A stretch of 64,000 nt of DNA from Calliopum simillimum (GCA_951812925.1 OX638370.1:122278897-122342896); one strand, 5' to 3'. Shown: positions 1-9,393, counted from the first letter of the stretch. The notes: generated by a model from the letters alone, not told the origin. Translations and numbers: made by a program.

Positions 1-283
1 TTTGCTATTCTTGAGTTAATATCCTCTTTTGCTCCACCATCCATGGAGATAATGCTGCCTAAATACGTGAAGCTTTCGACGTTTCGATGTCATCACTGCC
101 AGCTCTAAACGTGATGTCATTTCGGTTTGCCTTTAGCTTCATGCTTTTAGTCTTGGATACGTTGATTTTCAGGCCGGCCTTTTGTGATTCCAAGACAAGG
201 TCTTCAATTTTGTTTTGCATATCTGAATGTTTGGACGATAAGAGGCAGATGTCGTCAGCGTAGTCGAGCAAGCAAATTAACAA
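1..283 (-). pseudogene. Non-LTR retrotransposon reverse-transcriptase fragment
   Basis: Read on the minus strand, 283-59 encodes a stretch with YADD, the catalytic box of LINE reverse transcriptases, followed by GLKINVSKTK, the usual block after the active site. The expected next block (FTYLGSIISMDGG...) lies in another frame between about position 80 and 1, so a frameshift breaks the copy near 75-85. The palm/thumb order is RTE- or CR1-like, but the clade cannot be fixed from this little. The fragment ends abruptly at 283 and continues beyond the left edge. It is a dead 5'-truncated or sheared LINE piece, not a host gene. Confidence 0.75.
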
Positions 284-726
284 CCATTTTTTTTAGTTAG
301 TTAAAATATGTCACGTAAAAGAAAGAAAGTTGAATTGGATAATGAAGAACTACCCAAATCTGAAGAAAAAACAAATACCGATAACGTAAAGAAATGTCTT
401 CACAAATGCTATCTGAATGAAAAAGTTTTCAATCAAATTCGTTTGGATGTTAACGAAATGTCTGCGTTAATAGTGGAATTTTCAAGGTACATTCATTTTT
501 CATTGATGAGAGATTGGGAAGAAAATAAGTTTAGTGACACAAAGCCACGGTTCCTTGATTATTTTTATTGTTTATTGGACGGGAGCAAAGCGAAATACGA
601 ATTAGACGCAGAATATAAGCAAATACGTTGTAACGCAGGTTTGCGCCTTTATAGCAAAAAAAAAATAGGTCAAATGTTTTCGTTAGGGCAGCTCTAAATT
701 ATGATGTTATATTTTGTGACAATATA

Positions 727-1609
727 CCCAAGAGGAAAAATTTCTAGCGCTTCTGATCCAAGCACTTCAAAAGTGCTTGTCCCCATAGAAATTTAGAAGC
801 ACTATCACAATGATTTTTTATAAGGCTGCAGTAAGAACAACGTGAGTTCGAACCCAGCCCGGGAGATTTTTTTTTTTACTTTTTTTTGCTTTATTTTTTT
901 TTTTTAATCAAATATATATTATTCAACATCTTTTATTTCACTTTTCTATTTTCCTTTCTCTTATTAATTTACTTTTGTTCAACCGAATTGAAATTGATTA
1001 CAAAATGATTCCATATAAGGCTGCAATAAGAACAACGTGAGTTCGAACCCAGCCCGGGTGATTTTTTTTTCCGTTTTTTTATTTGTTTTTGCTGTATTTT
1101 TTTTTTTTTATTAAAATATTTTTTATTCAACCTTTTTTATTTCACTTTTCTATTTTAATTTCTCATTTTTATTTACTTTTGCTTACTTGAATTGAAACTG
1201 ATTGCACAATGATTCTATGTAATGCTGCAGGACAACATTTGCTTAATATACAAATTTAATGCCTTTTCATATCATCGGGCGTTGGTGGAGTGGTCTAAAG
1301 GGTTGGTAAATGTAAGAAAAAAATATCTAGCACGCGGAGGGTCGTGGATTCAAATCCTGACGCGGGCAGTTTTTTTTTTTTTTCTTTTATTTTCTTTTTT
1401 TTAATTTTATTGAAAAAACGCTTACCGCAGCATTACAAATAAGCGCTTTAAAAACTCTTTTTTGGTAAGGCTGCGGGAAGCTTTTGCTCGCTTACATCCT
1501 ATGACATGCAATGTTAAAAAGAAAGTATTGTTCTTACGGAGCGGAAGCGCTTATTGGTGAAAAGGATGCACTTCAGAAGGGTTTTTGAAGCACTTTTTTT
1601 CCCCTTGGG
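727..1609. mobile_element. 883-bp non-autonomous DNA element inserted in the Fanzor-like gene
   Basis: The ends are inverted repeats: CCCAAGAGGAAAAA at 727 and the complement of CCCAAGGGGAAAAA ending at 1609. TA lies on both sides (725-726 and 1610-1611), as for a TA target duplication. Inside are two head-to-tail units of about 195 bp, plus the start of a third, each beginning TAAGGCTGCA or similar (about 820, 1018 and 1213). The first two carry the Pol III B-box-like GAGTTCGAACCC and a T-run. A tRNA-like stretch and an AAGTGCTT palindrome near 760 are also present. No transposase is encoded. The TA target suggests mobilisation by a Tc1/mariner-type enzyme, which is inference. Confidence 0.7.
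1276..1380 (+). repeat. tRNA-derived SINE-like unit
   Basis: The sequence has an A-box-like TGGTGGAGTGG near 1284 and a B-box-like GGATTCAAATCC near 1347, then a run of T that could terminate Pol III. A full cloverleaf cannot be folded convincingly, so it is called a tRNA-derived repeat and not a tRNA gene. It lies inside the 727-1609 element. Confidence 0.5.
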
Positions 1610-2589
1610 TATGGATGCACGCATACAGAAGAGTGCGCAAATATTTTAAGCGACGTGCACCAACTGTGAATTCATATTCAACTCTTGATTATTTATTCAA
1701 CAATGCTGATAAAGAGTTTGATTCAGAATTGCTGGAATTATTGCGTACAGACTTAAACTGGGATGGGCAATTCTTCCATAAAATAAAAATTGATCCATGG
1801 AGGCATATTAAATTTTTCTACAATCTTTCGAAGTTCAACGAGTCCCAAAATTGGAAGAATTTTGCCCTAATTCCTATCAATAAATTTGGTGCACATCATA
1901 TACGATATGTTACATTCGCTTTTCGCTCGCTTCTTTGTGGCCTAAAATTACAGAAACATAACGATGAAATTGATAGAGACCTAGAATGGCGACAATATTT
2001 TAAACTCCTGGAAACAAAAACCAAGAAATTTGATTTTTCCATAAATATTGACGGTGTGGCTGTATCGTTTTCAATGCGAAAATTAGTAAATACATCGAAA
2101 AATAAGGAAAAGAAGAGAAAGGTTGTAGAGATTCCAACCAATAATACTAAATATGTAACAAAAATAGGTCTGGATCCAGGTATGCATATGGCGTTCGTAA
2201 GGGTTATATTCCCGAAACCATAAAAATAAAAAGTTCCCAATATCACCGTGAATGTGGCTTTGCATCAAGACGAAATAAGTTGCAGCATTTTTTCAATGAG
2301 ATTTTAAAACAAAAATGAGATTATGTTTACTTACGTTTAACACCATATAAGCAAAATAAAAAATCAACAAATTGGGACTTTTGTTCAAGTATTTTCTTTT
2401 TCACAGGACCGAATTGAAAATTAAATGAACGCAAATCGCCATTTCCATTTTTAACGGAATATTGAAATTTCTCTTTTTTTTTTTTTTTTAATTATTGAAT
2501 TGGTTGGCGGAAAAAAAATTTTCTCAAAGTGCCAGGGTAAACTCTAGATTGAAGGAAAGGTTGTGAAAAAAAAAAGTCAAAAAGACAAT

Positions 2590-5500
2590 TTATAAAAGAT
2601 CAATAATCTTAGTTTCTTTAATAAAATCAATTAATGAAGTATAATCATTTAGATTCTTAGAATTTAAAATTTGAAAAAGATTATTATATCGTAAGAAGAT
2701 ATTATATTTAGTGCGAAATATAGAAAATTTGGTGCATTGAAAGATTAAGTGTTGTGAATCTTCAATTGTATTACAAAGATCACAAATATTTGAATTAATG
2801 GCATTAATTAGATTAAGGTATTTTTTATCATAGGTGTGTCCAGATAATAGTCTATTGATGACTTTTATTCCACAGGAATCAAGAGCAGATCCAGTATACC
2901 ATGGTTTATTGGGAATATAATTAAAAATATTATAAAAAAAAGTACCTTTTGATCTGGAAATTTCAACAAATTCAGAATTCCATTCCTCTTTTAGGGCATT
3001 AGCAATAATTTTAATAGCATCTTTAGCAGTAAAACTAAAATTTATAGGTGCGCCATTTAAAATAGCTTCTTTGGCCATATAATCAACACGTTCATTGAAA
3101 AAAATTCCGACATGACTAGGCACCCAACAAAAATGTACATTGCAAATACTTGAATTATCAATTTTGTTTAGAATTTCAGAGACAAGATAATTGTTAGAAT
3201 TGTTTTTTTGTAAAAGAATGCAAGCATTAAGACTATCAGTAAAAATAACAATATTGTCAAAATTATCCTCAGAAGCAATTTCAATGGCTTTTTTAATAGC
3301 AATTAGTTCACCTGTTAGTGATGATAATTTGGAGTTCACTTGAAAAAGAAAGTAGTGATTAGAGAAAATGTTATAAATGGCACAGCCAGTTTTATTAATC
3401 GAAATAGAAGCATCAGTAGCAAAAGCAAAAAAATTATTTTCTTTATAAAAGCTTAATTTTTCTAAAAAAAAAGATTTATAAACTTCATGTGAAGTTTCTG
3501 ATTTCTTTGAGTTAAATTTTTCAATAAAAAATTTGCATTTATTTGAAGAAATGATTGAATTAAAATGTGTATGTAAATTAATAAAGATATTTCGGAATTT
3601 TTCAAATACAAAAGAATAACTGGATTTAACTTGGTGTTCTGAAATAAGTTTAAAAAAAGAAGGATTATGTAAAGAGATTTTAATAATTTCTTTGGAAGTT
3701 AAGAAAACTGCACGTAGATGCGGGGGAAGTTCATTAGCAAGTATGTAAATGATATGGACTGGAGTAGAAGGAGTTAAACCAAGACATCTCCTTAAGGATG
3801 AATTTTGAAAAGTACGAACTTTATTATTTATATATTTAGGTGCATGAGCTGAGGATGTTCTAGCGTATTCAATTTTGCTTCTAACAAAACTTTTATAAAA
3901 ATTTAAACCTACTTTAGGATTTAAGCCTCCTTTGATTGAAGTTAGCATTTTTAATAAGTTAGATGATTTTTGAGATTCCTTAATAACGGTTTCATAATGA
4001 TCCTTTATACATAAGCTATCTGAAATAGTTCTGCCAAGAAACTTAAAAGATCTAACTTGATTAATACTTTGTTGATTGAAAGTTAAATTAATCCTTTTTT
4101 TGCTACCTTTAGCAAAGTACAAAGAATTAGTTTTTTCAATATTAAAAGAGAGATTAAGGGATTTACAAATATTAAAAAAGTCGAAAACCTTGGCAGTCAA
4201 ATTTTGGACTGATAAATCAAAGTTTTTAGAAAAGGATAAAATGATAAAGTCATCAGCAAATTGAAAGATAAATGTATTTTCATCTTCTAATGAATGTAAA
4301 GATGATGTATATAAGTTAAAAAGAATAGGACTAAGGCAACTACCTTGTGGTAAACCGTTAAAAACTTGCACTTTCTCATCACCCAAACATAAAGTCCTAT
4401 CATGTAGAAAATTTATAATCCAATTTCCTATTTCAATTGGAGTTTGAATTTGAAAAAGAATTTTTTGAAGAACGGAAATATTAACACAGTCATAGGCACT
4501 GTTGATGTCTAAAGTGCACATTACAATTTTATGATTAAGTGATTTTAAATAAGCAACCCGGTGTAGTAATTCATTAATACATAAGGAAGAGGAGAGATGT
4601 TTTCTATAAGCAAAAGTACGAGAAGGAAGAATTTTGTTAGATTCAATAAATGAGGAAAGTTTATCTTTAACCATTAAATTAATGGTTTTAATAAGTACAG
4701 AAATTAATGAAATTGGGCGAAAATTCCTATAATTTTCAAGATCTCTAGATTTTTTGGGAATTGGAACAATTTTAATCATTCTCCAAGAGTTTTTGATTAA
4801 ACATTTGGAGAAGTGATCATTTATTGCTAGAAGTAATGAATTTTTGGCATTTTGAGATAATGATTTAATCATTGAATAAGTGATTCGATCTAATCCACCA
4901 GCTGACGAATGCGTTTTGTTTGAAAGTACATTATTCAGATCAGTCATGTTAAAAGAGATTGTAATATTAGTACACAGCATTTTTTGAAAGTTTAAAAAGG
5001 AATTAGATGGAACTTGAGATCTAAGGAAATTTAAGTAATTTAAATTATTGTCAGAATTCCAATTAGACTGACCAGAAGAATAAGAGCCTTTAACATTGTT
5101 AATAAATTTCCAAGCATCTTTAGTGTTAGGATATTTATTTAGATCATCTAACCTTTGTTTATAACTATCAGATTTAGCTTTTTTAACAGCTTCTTCCCAT
5201 ACAGAACGAGAGTTCAAAAAAGATTCTAAGTTAAAGGGAGAAGGAAAATTGCTTGCTTTTTTCCTAGCAGCAACCATTAACCGAAAAAGTTTAGAAAGAT
5301 GATCATTCCACCAATATTTAGGTTTGAACTTTGAATTTTTAATTTGTACAGTAGCTTTAGAGATTTCATTTGTTATAGAGGATTCAATAGAATCAAAGTT
5401 GTTTTCAAAGTCTAAAACGGCTAAACTAGAAAATAACTTTTTTTTTGAAAGAAATTTTTGAGATCGAATATTATTTTGAAAAGAGAGAATAATTGGAAAA

Positions 5501-6132
5501 TGATGGCTACCTTTAAGCCAAAAGGAAGTAGTTTCCCAAATAATATTAAAGGGACAATTTGAAAAAGTTAAATCTGGAACAGTACCATAATTATTTTGAA
5601 TATTTTGTTTAAAGGTATAATTACCATTATTTAGGCAAAATAAATTAGTATTGGTAATTAGATCAAAAAGATGTTTACCTTTAGACGAATCTAGGTAATC
5701 ACCCCAATTACGCAAACGTGCGTTAAAATCACCAGCTAGTATTATATTTTCAAATGGTTCAATAAACTTAAGTAGATTTGACAATTCATGATCAAAAATG
5801 GTTGTAGATATATTAGGAGGGAAATAAACTGAAACAATCATTATGTTAGGATTAAGATTTATAGTTTTAGCAATAATTATATCATAATTAGTGGAGTAGG
5901 CTATCCTTTTAAATTTGATTGATTTTTTAAAACAAATAGCAACACCACCATAACCATCAGGACGTTGCTTATGAATGATGTTGAAATTAATTAATTTGTA
6001 AATCGGATCAGAATCATCAATAGAAAATATTTCTGAAAGAATGCAAATGTCAATATTATAATTATTAATGTAAAAATCAATGTTATTTTTATTCGATTTG
6101 AAACTTTGACAGTTATATTGGATTATTTTCAT
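2590..6132 (-). CDS. LINE ORF2: apurinic-type endonuclease, reverse transcriptase and RNase H polyprotein
   Basis: This is a 1180-residue intact ORF. The N-terminus (1-about 225) is an exonuclease-endonuclease-phosphatase fold endonuclease: IIQYNCQS at the start, LSEIFS, AGDFNAR near residue 133 and a terminal GSHHFP near 210. The reverse transcriptase spans roughly 430-700, with PKKSRDLENYRNFRPISLIS, QGSCLSPILFNLY and the catalytic FADD near residue 624. An RNase H domain follows at about 900-1040, with TDAS near 905, FTDSLNA near 964 and WVPSHVG near 1002. The C-terminus has a CX2C...HLIFQC zinc-like motif (CDLCNTIEDSQHLIFQC). All catalytic signatures I can check are present. It would nick target DNA and copy the element RNA at the nick. 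Confidence 0.92.
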   Translation of the reverse strand: MKIIQYNCQSFKSNKNNIDFYINNYNIDICILSEIFSIDDSDPIYKLINFNIIHKQRPDGYGGVAICFKKSIKFKRIAYSTNYDIIIAKTINLNPNIMIVSVYFPPNISTTIFDHELSNLLKFIEPFENIILAGDFNARLRNWGDYLDSSKGKHLFDLITNTNLFCLNNGNYTFKQNIQNNYGTVPDLTFSNCPFNIIWETTSFWLKGSHHFPIILSFQNNIRSQKFLSKKKLFSSLAVLDFENNFDSIESSITNEISKATVQIKNSKFKPKYWWNDHLSKLFRLMVAARKKASNFPSPFNLESFLNSRSVWEEAVKKAKSDSYKQRLDDLNKYPNTKDAWKFINNVKGSYSSGQSNWNSDNNLNYLNFLRSQVPSNSFLNFQKMLCTNITISFNMTDLNNVLSNKTHSSAGGLDRITYSMIKSLSQNAKNSLLLAINDHFSKCLIKNSWRMIKIVPIPKKSRDLENYRNFRPISLISVLIKTINLMVKDKLSSFIESNKILPSRTFAYRKHLSSSLCINELLHRVAYLKSLNHKIVMCTLDINSAYDCVNISVLQKILFQIQTPIEIGNWIINFLHDRTLCLGDEKVQVFNGLPQGSCLSPILFNLYTSSLHSLEDENTFIFQFADDFIILSFSKNFDLSVQNLTAKVFDFFNICKSLNLSFNIEKTNSLYFAKGSKKRINLTFNQQSINQVRSFKFLGRTISDSLCIKDHYETVIKESQKSSNLLKMLTSIKGGLNPKVGLNFYKSFVRSKIEYARTSSAHAPKYINNKVRTFQNSSLRRCLGLTPSTPVHIIYILANELPPHLRAVFLTSKEIIKISLHNPSFFKLISEHQVKSSYSFVFEKFRNIFINLHTHFNSIISSNKCKFFIEKFNSKKSETSHEVYKSFFLEKLSFYKENNFFAFATDASISINKTGCAIYNIFSNHYFLFQVNSKLSSLTGELIAIKKAIEIASEDNFDNIVIFTDSLNACILLQKNNSNNYLVSEILNKIDNSSICNVHFCWVPSHVGIFFNERVDYMAKEAILNGAPINFSFTAKDAIKIIANALKEEWNSEFVEISRSKGTFFYNIFNYIPNKPWYTGSALDSCGIKVINRLLSGHTYDKKYLNLINAINSNICDLCNTIEDSQHLIFQCTKFSIFRTKYNIFLRYNNLFQILNSKNLNDYTSLIDFIKETKIIDLL

Positions 6133-6134
6133 TT

Positions 6135-7586
6135 TTAATTATCTAAAGCAATGTTATCAACAGAAATAGTATTGGTTACGAAATCGTTATTAAGGTCAAC
6201 TAAAACAGTGTTAATTCTTTTATTGAAATGATTAATAGCATTTAAGCAATTTTCATTATTACTTTTTTTGAAAAAATCTGAGACAAATTTGGTTAATTCA
6301 CATACAATTTTTTCGAATTCAGATATTTTTTTATATCTTTTATCAAGAAAAACAGGCTGAGAAGGATCAGTATTAATTGTTTCTGCAATATCAAAATTAC
6401 GTTTATTAATAGGAGGAGCAAATTTAGAAAGAACAACTTTGTTATATTTATTTTTGGTAAATATTTTATTAACTTCCGAATCAGAATTTTTAAAATTGGA
6501 AGATTTAGATAAATTTGGAAAGTTATTTTCAAAATCATTTAAAAGAGAAAACTGATTAATAGGATACTTGTTGATAGTTTCCTTCCTTGAAATTTTTTTA
6601 ATGGCCATAATTTTAGAAATTTCAATTTCACTTTTCCATTTAGGACAATCATTTTTATTGAAAGAATCATGATCAGTGTTATTGCATAAAATGCATTTTT
6701 TAATTGAACAGTTACTATCACAATTATCATTACCACATTTAAGACAACGTTTTTTAGACCTGCAACCTTTAATGGAATGTCCAATCCTTCCACATTGTGA
6801 GCATTGTCTAATCGGAGGGAAATAAATATCAACTGGAATTTTTGAGTAGTTTAGAACGACAAATTCAGGAATTTGTTTAGATTTAAAAGCTAGTTTTACA
6901 GATAATGTGGGAATAAGAGTCATGTCGGAATTTTCCTCAAAATTTTTTTTCATGAAACGTGAAGCATCATAAATTGGAACATCCGAAATAATGCTATCAC
7001 GGATTGTTTCATTAGATAAGTATTTGGGAATATTTCTAATTACCCCATAGGAATAAATGAAATTTTTAGGAATAAAAGGATTTAGTCCCAAATTAACTAA
7101 ATCCATTCTAGCAAAATTATTAGCATTCGTAGCAGAATCAAATTTGATTCTAAATAGAGTACGACCAATAGCTTGTATAATAATAATGCCATTGATAGAC
7201 AAATGCCTAATTTTTTCAAATAAAAATAGTTCGTTAATATATTTTTTTAATGAAGGATCCTTACTTGTGTCAACAAGAACAAAAAAATCACCATCATGAT
7301 TGATAGGATAAAAATTTGGAGTAAATTGAGAATGATTTTTATTAATTTCTATAACTAGATTATTAGTGGAATTTTGAACTTGTTTATTCCCAGCATCTTC
7401 TGTAATTGTATCAATTTCAGTAATAGCAGAAGTCTGCTCTGGAATCATTTGTAAATTGCTGGACTCACCCATGTTATTAAGTTTTTTAGGTTTATAAGGA
7501 AGAGGATTAGTTTTCTTTCTTTTATTGTTGGCAATAAAAAAGTCTTCAAAATCGGCGTTATTAATTTGGGGTGACGCTTCCCCCAT
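6135..7586 (-). CDS. LINE ORF1: gag-like nucleic-acid-binding protein with three zinc knuckles
   Basis: This is a 483-residue intact ORF. The N-terminal half is polar and disordered-looking with a KRKK patch near residue 22. The middle (about 95-250) resembles the RRM-like domain of LINE ORF1 proteins. Three Cys/His knuckles follow from about residue 260: CSQCGRIGHSIKGC (CCHC), a CX2CX4CX3C variant, and CX2CX4HX7C. These bind the element RNA in the ribonucleoprotein particle. The stop codon TAA is separated by only two bases from the ORF2 ATG, so ORF2 is probably made by termination-reinitiation. The start at 7586 is the first ATG of the open frame, in MGEASPQ. The product belongs to the retrotransposon, not the host. 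Confidence 0.88.
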   Translation of the reverse strand: MGEASPQINNADFEDFFIANNKRKKTNPLPYKPKKLNNMGESSNLQMIPEQTSAITEIDTITEDAGNKQVQNSTNNLVIEINKNHSQFTPNFYPINHDGDFFVLVDTSKDPSLKKYINELFLFEKIRHLSINGIIIIQAIGRTLFRIKFDSATNANNFARMDLVNLGLNPFIPKNFIYSYGVIRNIPKYLSNETIRDSIISDVPIYDASRFMKKNFEENSDMTLIPTLSVKLAFKSKQIPEFVVLNYSKIPVDIYFPPIRQCSQCGRIGHSIKGCRSKKRCLKCGNDNCDSNCSIKKCILCNNTDHDSFNKNDCPKWKSEIEISKIMAIKKISRKETINKYPINQFSLLNDFENNFPNLSKSSNFKNSDSEVNKIFTKNKYNKVVLSKFAPPINKRNFDIAETINTDPSQPVFLDKRYKKISEFEKIVCELTKFVSDFFKKSNNENCLNAINHFNKRINTVLVDLNNDFVTNTISVDNIALDN

Positions 7587-7831
7587 TTGGTTAAAAAAGC
7601 ACTAAAAAAGGTGGAAAATTAAATAAGGCACCAAAAAATAAGAAGAAGAAAATAAAGGAAAAGAAAATATAAAATACAAATAAGTAATTAGCTTAAAAAA
7701 TGCAAAAATTAAAAAGATGATATTAAAGAAAAAGTTTGATTTTTCAAACAATGATATTAAAATTTTTATTTATATTTTTTTTTTTTTTTTAAAGGCACAA
7801 CCGTTCACTTCAATGTTCAAGTTCAACTGTG

Positions 7832-7843
7832 GAAATTTCTCTT
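7832..7843. repeat. Right copy of the 12-bp LINE target-site duplication
   Basis: GAAATTTCTCTT here is identical to 2464-2475. The two copies bound the LINE exactly. Before the insertion, position 2475 adjoined 7844, so the Fanzor-like relic and the possible gene at 8192 lay only about 0.5 kb apart. Confidence 0.85.
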
Positions 7844-8191
7844 AAACGCAGGAAAGTCAAAATAAAAACACTTTTTTCAGTATTTGTTTACAAATAAAAT
7901 CTGCAATTTTTGGAAAATTTTAAAAATTTAATTAATCCGTGTGTTAAAGTGAATATTGCGAATGAAATAGAATTGAAGCCCAATTTAAAAATCAAGCACT
8001 CAAAATTATGCAAGTGGATTGCAATTGCAAAAAGAACTGTACCTACAATCATCGCTCGCAAGGAGATTCGCGAATACATCGAGAGGAGCGGCCACTGATT
8101 TCCAATCTTGTGGAATAGCTGTATCTGTAGCTGTAAAAGAGTACAGGCAAACAGAATTAGTTCCGTACGAAATTTTAAGAAAACATCTCAA

Positions 8192-8879
8192 ATGTCCAAT
8201 ATAAAAGATGGTAAGTTTATGAATAAAGCTTCAAGCTGAAGGCTTCAAAAAGTGCATTTTCTGTTGTAATCAAGTGAATCGAATTTTATATGCGATTGAG
8301 AAAAGCCCAATTCTTTCAAAACTTTTCATGTTTTAGTTTAATGCTTTAAATCCTTTTCCTTTCATAGAAGCAGTAAAGAAAGCTGCAGCAAAATCTGCGG
8401 ATAAAACCAACAATGCAACACAAAAACATTCCGTCTCACCTCCCTTTCATATAGGAAACACACTATTTCACAATAAACGTCTCAGGCAAAAACGTGCAAA
8501 GTTTCTTACGTTGCGTAAAGCCTCTAGACGCCGTCAAAAGACTGAACGTCGTAAAAAGCGTCTATCTGCACTTAAAGCAGATGTAACTATTGATTTGCTA
8601 TCAGATGATGAACCTACAGCAACAGTGGTTACTCCCGTAATCAAAAAATTTATACAGAAAAAGCCTCAGAAACCGGTATTCCAATCAGAGCCGCCACTTC
8701 TAATACCACTTCAAACTTCAAAAGAGTTAATACAACAAAACACACAATCGAATCCAACTGCGCTACCACAAGTTATTCTCTTTCCCGCTAATATACAAAT
8801 ATCGCAGGTGCCTAACATAACGCTTATTCAGGGGCTACTGAAAATTTTGACAATCGAAATTGAAAACAAACAAATTTGA
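8192..8879 (+). CDS. Possible small two-exon gene, lysine/arginine-rich product of unknown function
   Basis: I do not recognise this protein. Exon 1 (8192-8210) starts ATGTCCAATATAAAAGATG and meets a strong donor GTAAGT at 8211. Exon 2 (8368-8879) follows an acceptor CCTTTTCCTTTCATAG. Splicing out the 157-bp intron gives a 176-residue open frame. It begins MSNIKDEAVKKAAAKSADKT, has a very basic middle (KRLRQKRAKF, RKASRRRQKTERRKKR, nuclear-localisation-like), then an acidic LLSDDEP and a proline/glutamine-rich tail. The basic-acidic layout would suit a small nuclear or DNA-binding protein. Because it lies among transposons and on the same strand as the Fanzor-like relic, it may be transposon cargo. 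The splice sites are the only strong support. Confidence 0.35.
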
Positions 8880-8994
8880 AAATTCAAATTAAAAATTTTT
8901 ATTTGTTTGAAAAATTTTTATTTATTGTTACACATCCTACAAAGTCAATTTATAAAATATGGAATAGTGCAGCGTGGTCATATTGCACCGGTGG

Positions 8995-9150
8995 TTAAAT
9001 AGACTTCCAACAGCAAGTCATGCTTCGTGCTTCTATAGTTTGGATTTTACTACAATCAAGTATTGTATTTAGTTGCTGATTACATTTCGACAAAGGACAA
9101 TTCAGCAATACGTGCTCGACCGTTATCGAAGTTTCACACTGCACTGTAGA
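8995..9150 (-). pseudogene. LINE ORF2 C-terminal fragment
   Basis: On the minus strand this short frame reads CETSITVEHVLLNCPLSKC and ends in a stop at 8995-8997. The C...ITVEH(V/I)L..CP pattern is the zinc-knuckle-like tail found after RNase H in Jockey/R1/I-type LINEs. Nothing else of the element is recognisable around it, so it is an old scrap. Confidence 0.6.
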
Positions 9151-9180
9151 CGTTGAGTTTTAGTATGAAGATACCTTACG

Positions 9181-9393
9181 CTGAACGGGCAGTTACAGTC
9201 AATTCGGAGAGATAAGTGCAGTCCGGATGTAACACCTATGGATTTTTACCTGTGGGGCTATCTCAAACCTAAAGATTACGCTGAAAGAATATTTTCTCTG
9301 GCGCATTTTATAGAAAATATCCATCACGAAATGGCAGCCATCACAGAGTCTACCCTCGGAGCCATCATAAAAAAAATTTCAGCGTATGAATAA
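9181..9393 (+). pseudogene. Tc1/mariner-type transposase C-terminal fragment
   Basis: The frame 9181-9393 reads SPDVTPMDFYLWGYLKPK followed by a helical tail (IENIHHEMAAI) and a stop. SPDxTPxDFxLWGxxKxxxY is the block around the third catalytic aspartate of mariner/Tc1-superfamily transposases. The N-terminal domain and the first two aspartates are missing, and no terminal repeats could be matched, so it is dead. Confidence 0.72.

Larger units (their letters stand above)
308..2318 (+). pseudogene. Fanzor-like (TnpB-related RNA-guided nuclease family) relic, split by a transposon
   Basis: Two open stretches (308-697 and 1585-2223) read as one broken protein. The second contains FDFSINIDGVAVSFSM followed by IGLDPGMHMAFV. 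The DGVxVS block and the DPG of the first RuvC motif are the pattern I know from eukaryotic Fanzor proteins. The N-terminal piece is lysine-rich and helical, as in that family. Three lesions are visible: a frame change at the A10 run 656-665, the inserted element 727-1609, and a one-base shift near 2200, after which the frame continues with IKSSQYHRECGFASRRNK to a stop at 2316-2318. Removing the element plus one TA (727-1611) restores one frame reading DNIWMHAYRRVRKYF across the joint. About 373 residues survive. RuvC-II, RuvC-III and the zinc finger are missing, so it should be inactive. The assignment rests on motifs by eye. A different TnpB/OrfB-like protein is the main alternative. Confidence 0.6.
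2476..7831 (-). mobile_element. Full-length I-like non-LTR retrotransposon (LINE), about 5.36 kb
   Basis: The element reads right to left. Its 5' end (complement of 7831) begins CACAGTTGAACTTGAACATT. It carries ORF1 (zinc-knuckle protein) and ORF2 (endonuclease, reverse transcriptase, RNase H) and ends in a short A tail (T run 2476-2489 on the plus strand). The 12-bp GAAATTTCTCTT flanks it on both sides (2464-2475 and 7832-7843), a target-site duplication typical of target-primed reverse transcription. Both ORFs are uninterrupted and the duplication is exact, so the insertion looks recent and the element potentially active. An RNase H domain in ORF2 places it with I/R1/LOA-like clades; classical Drosophila I ends in TAA repeats, which this one does not. 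Confidence 0.9.

Noticed and set aside
1276..1380. A functional tRNA gene
   Set aside because: A and B boxes are present but the acceptor and anticodon stems do not pair, and it sits inside a MITE. Called a SINE-like unit.
7888..8204. Open frames at 7910-8098 and 8019-8204 as the C-terminal part of the Fanzor-like gene or as extra exons
   Set aside because: No RuvC-II/III or zinc-finger residues are visible and the frames overlap each other. They could be 5' UTR of the possible gene at 8192.
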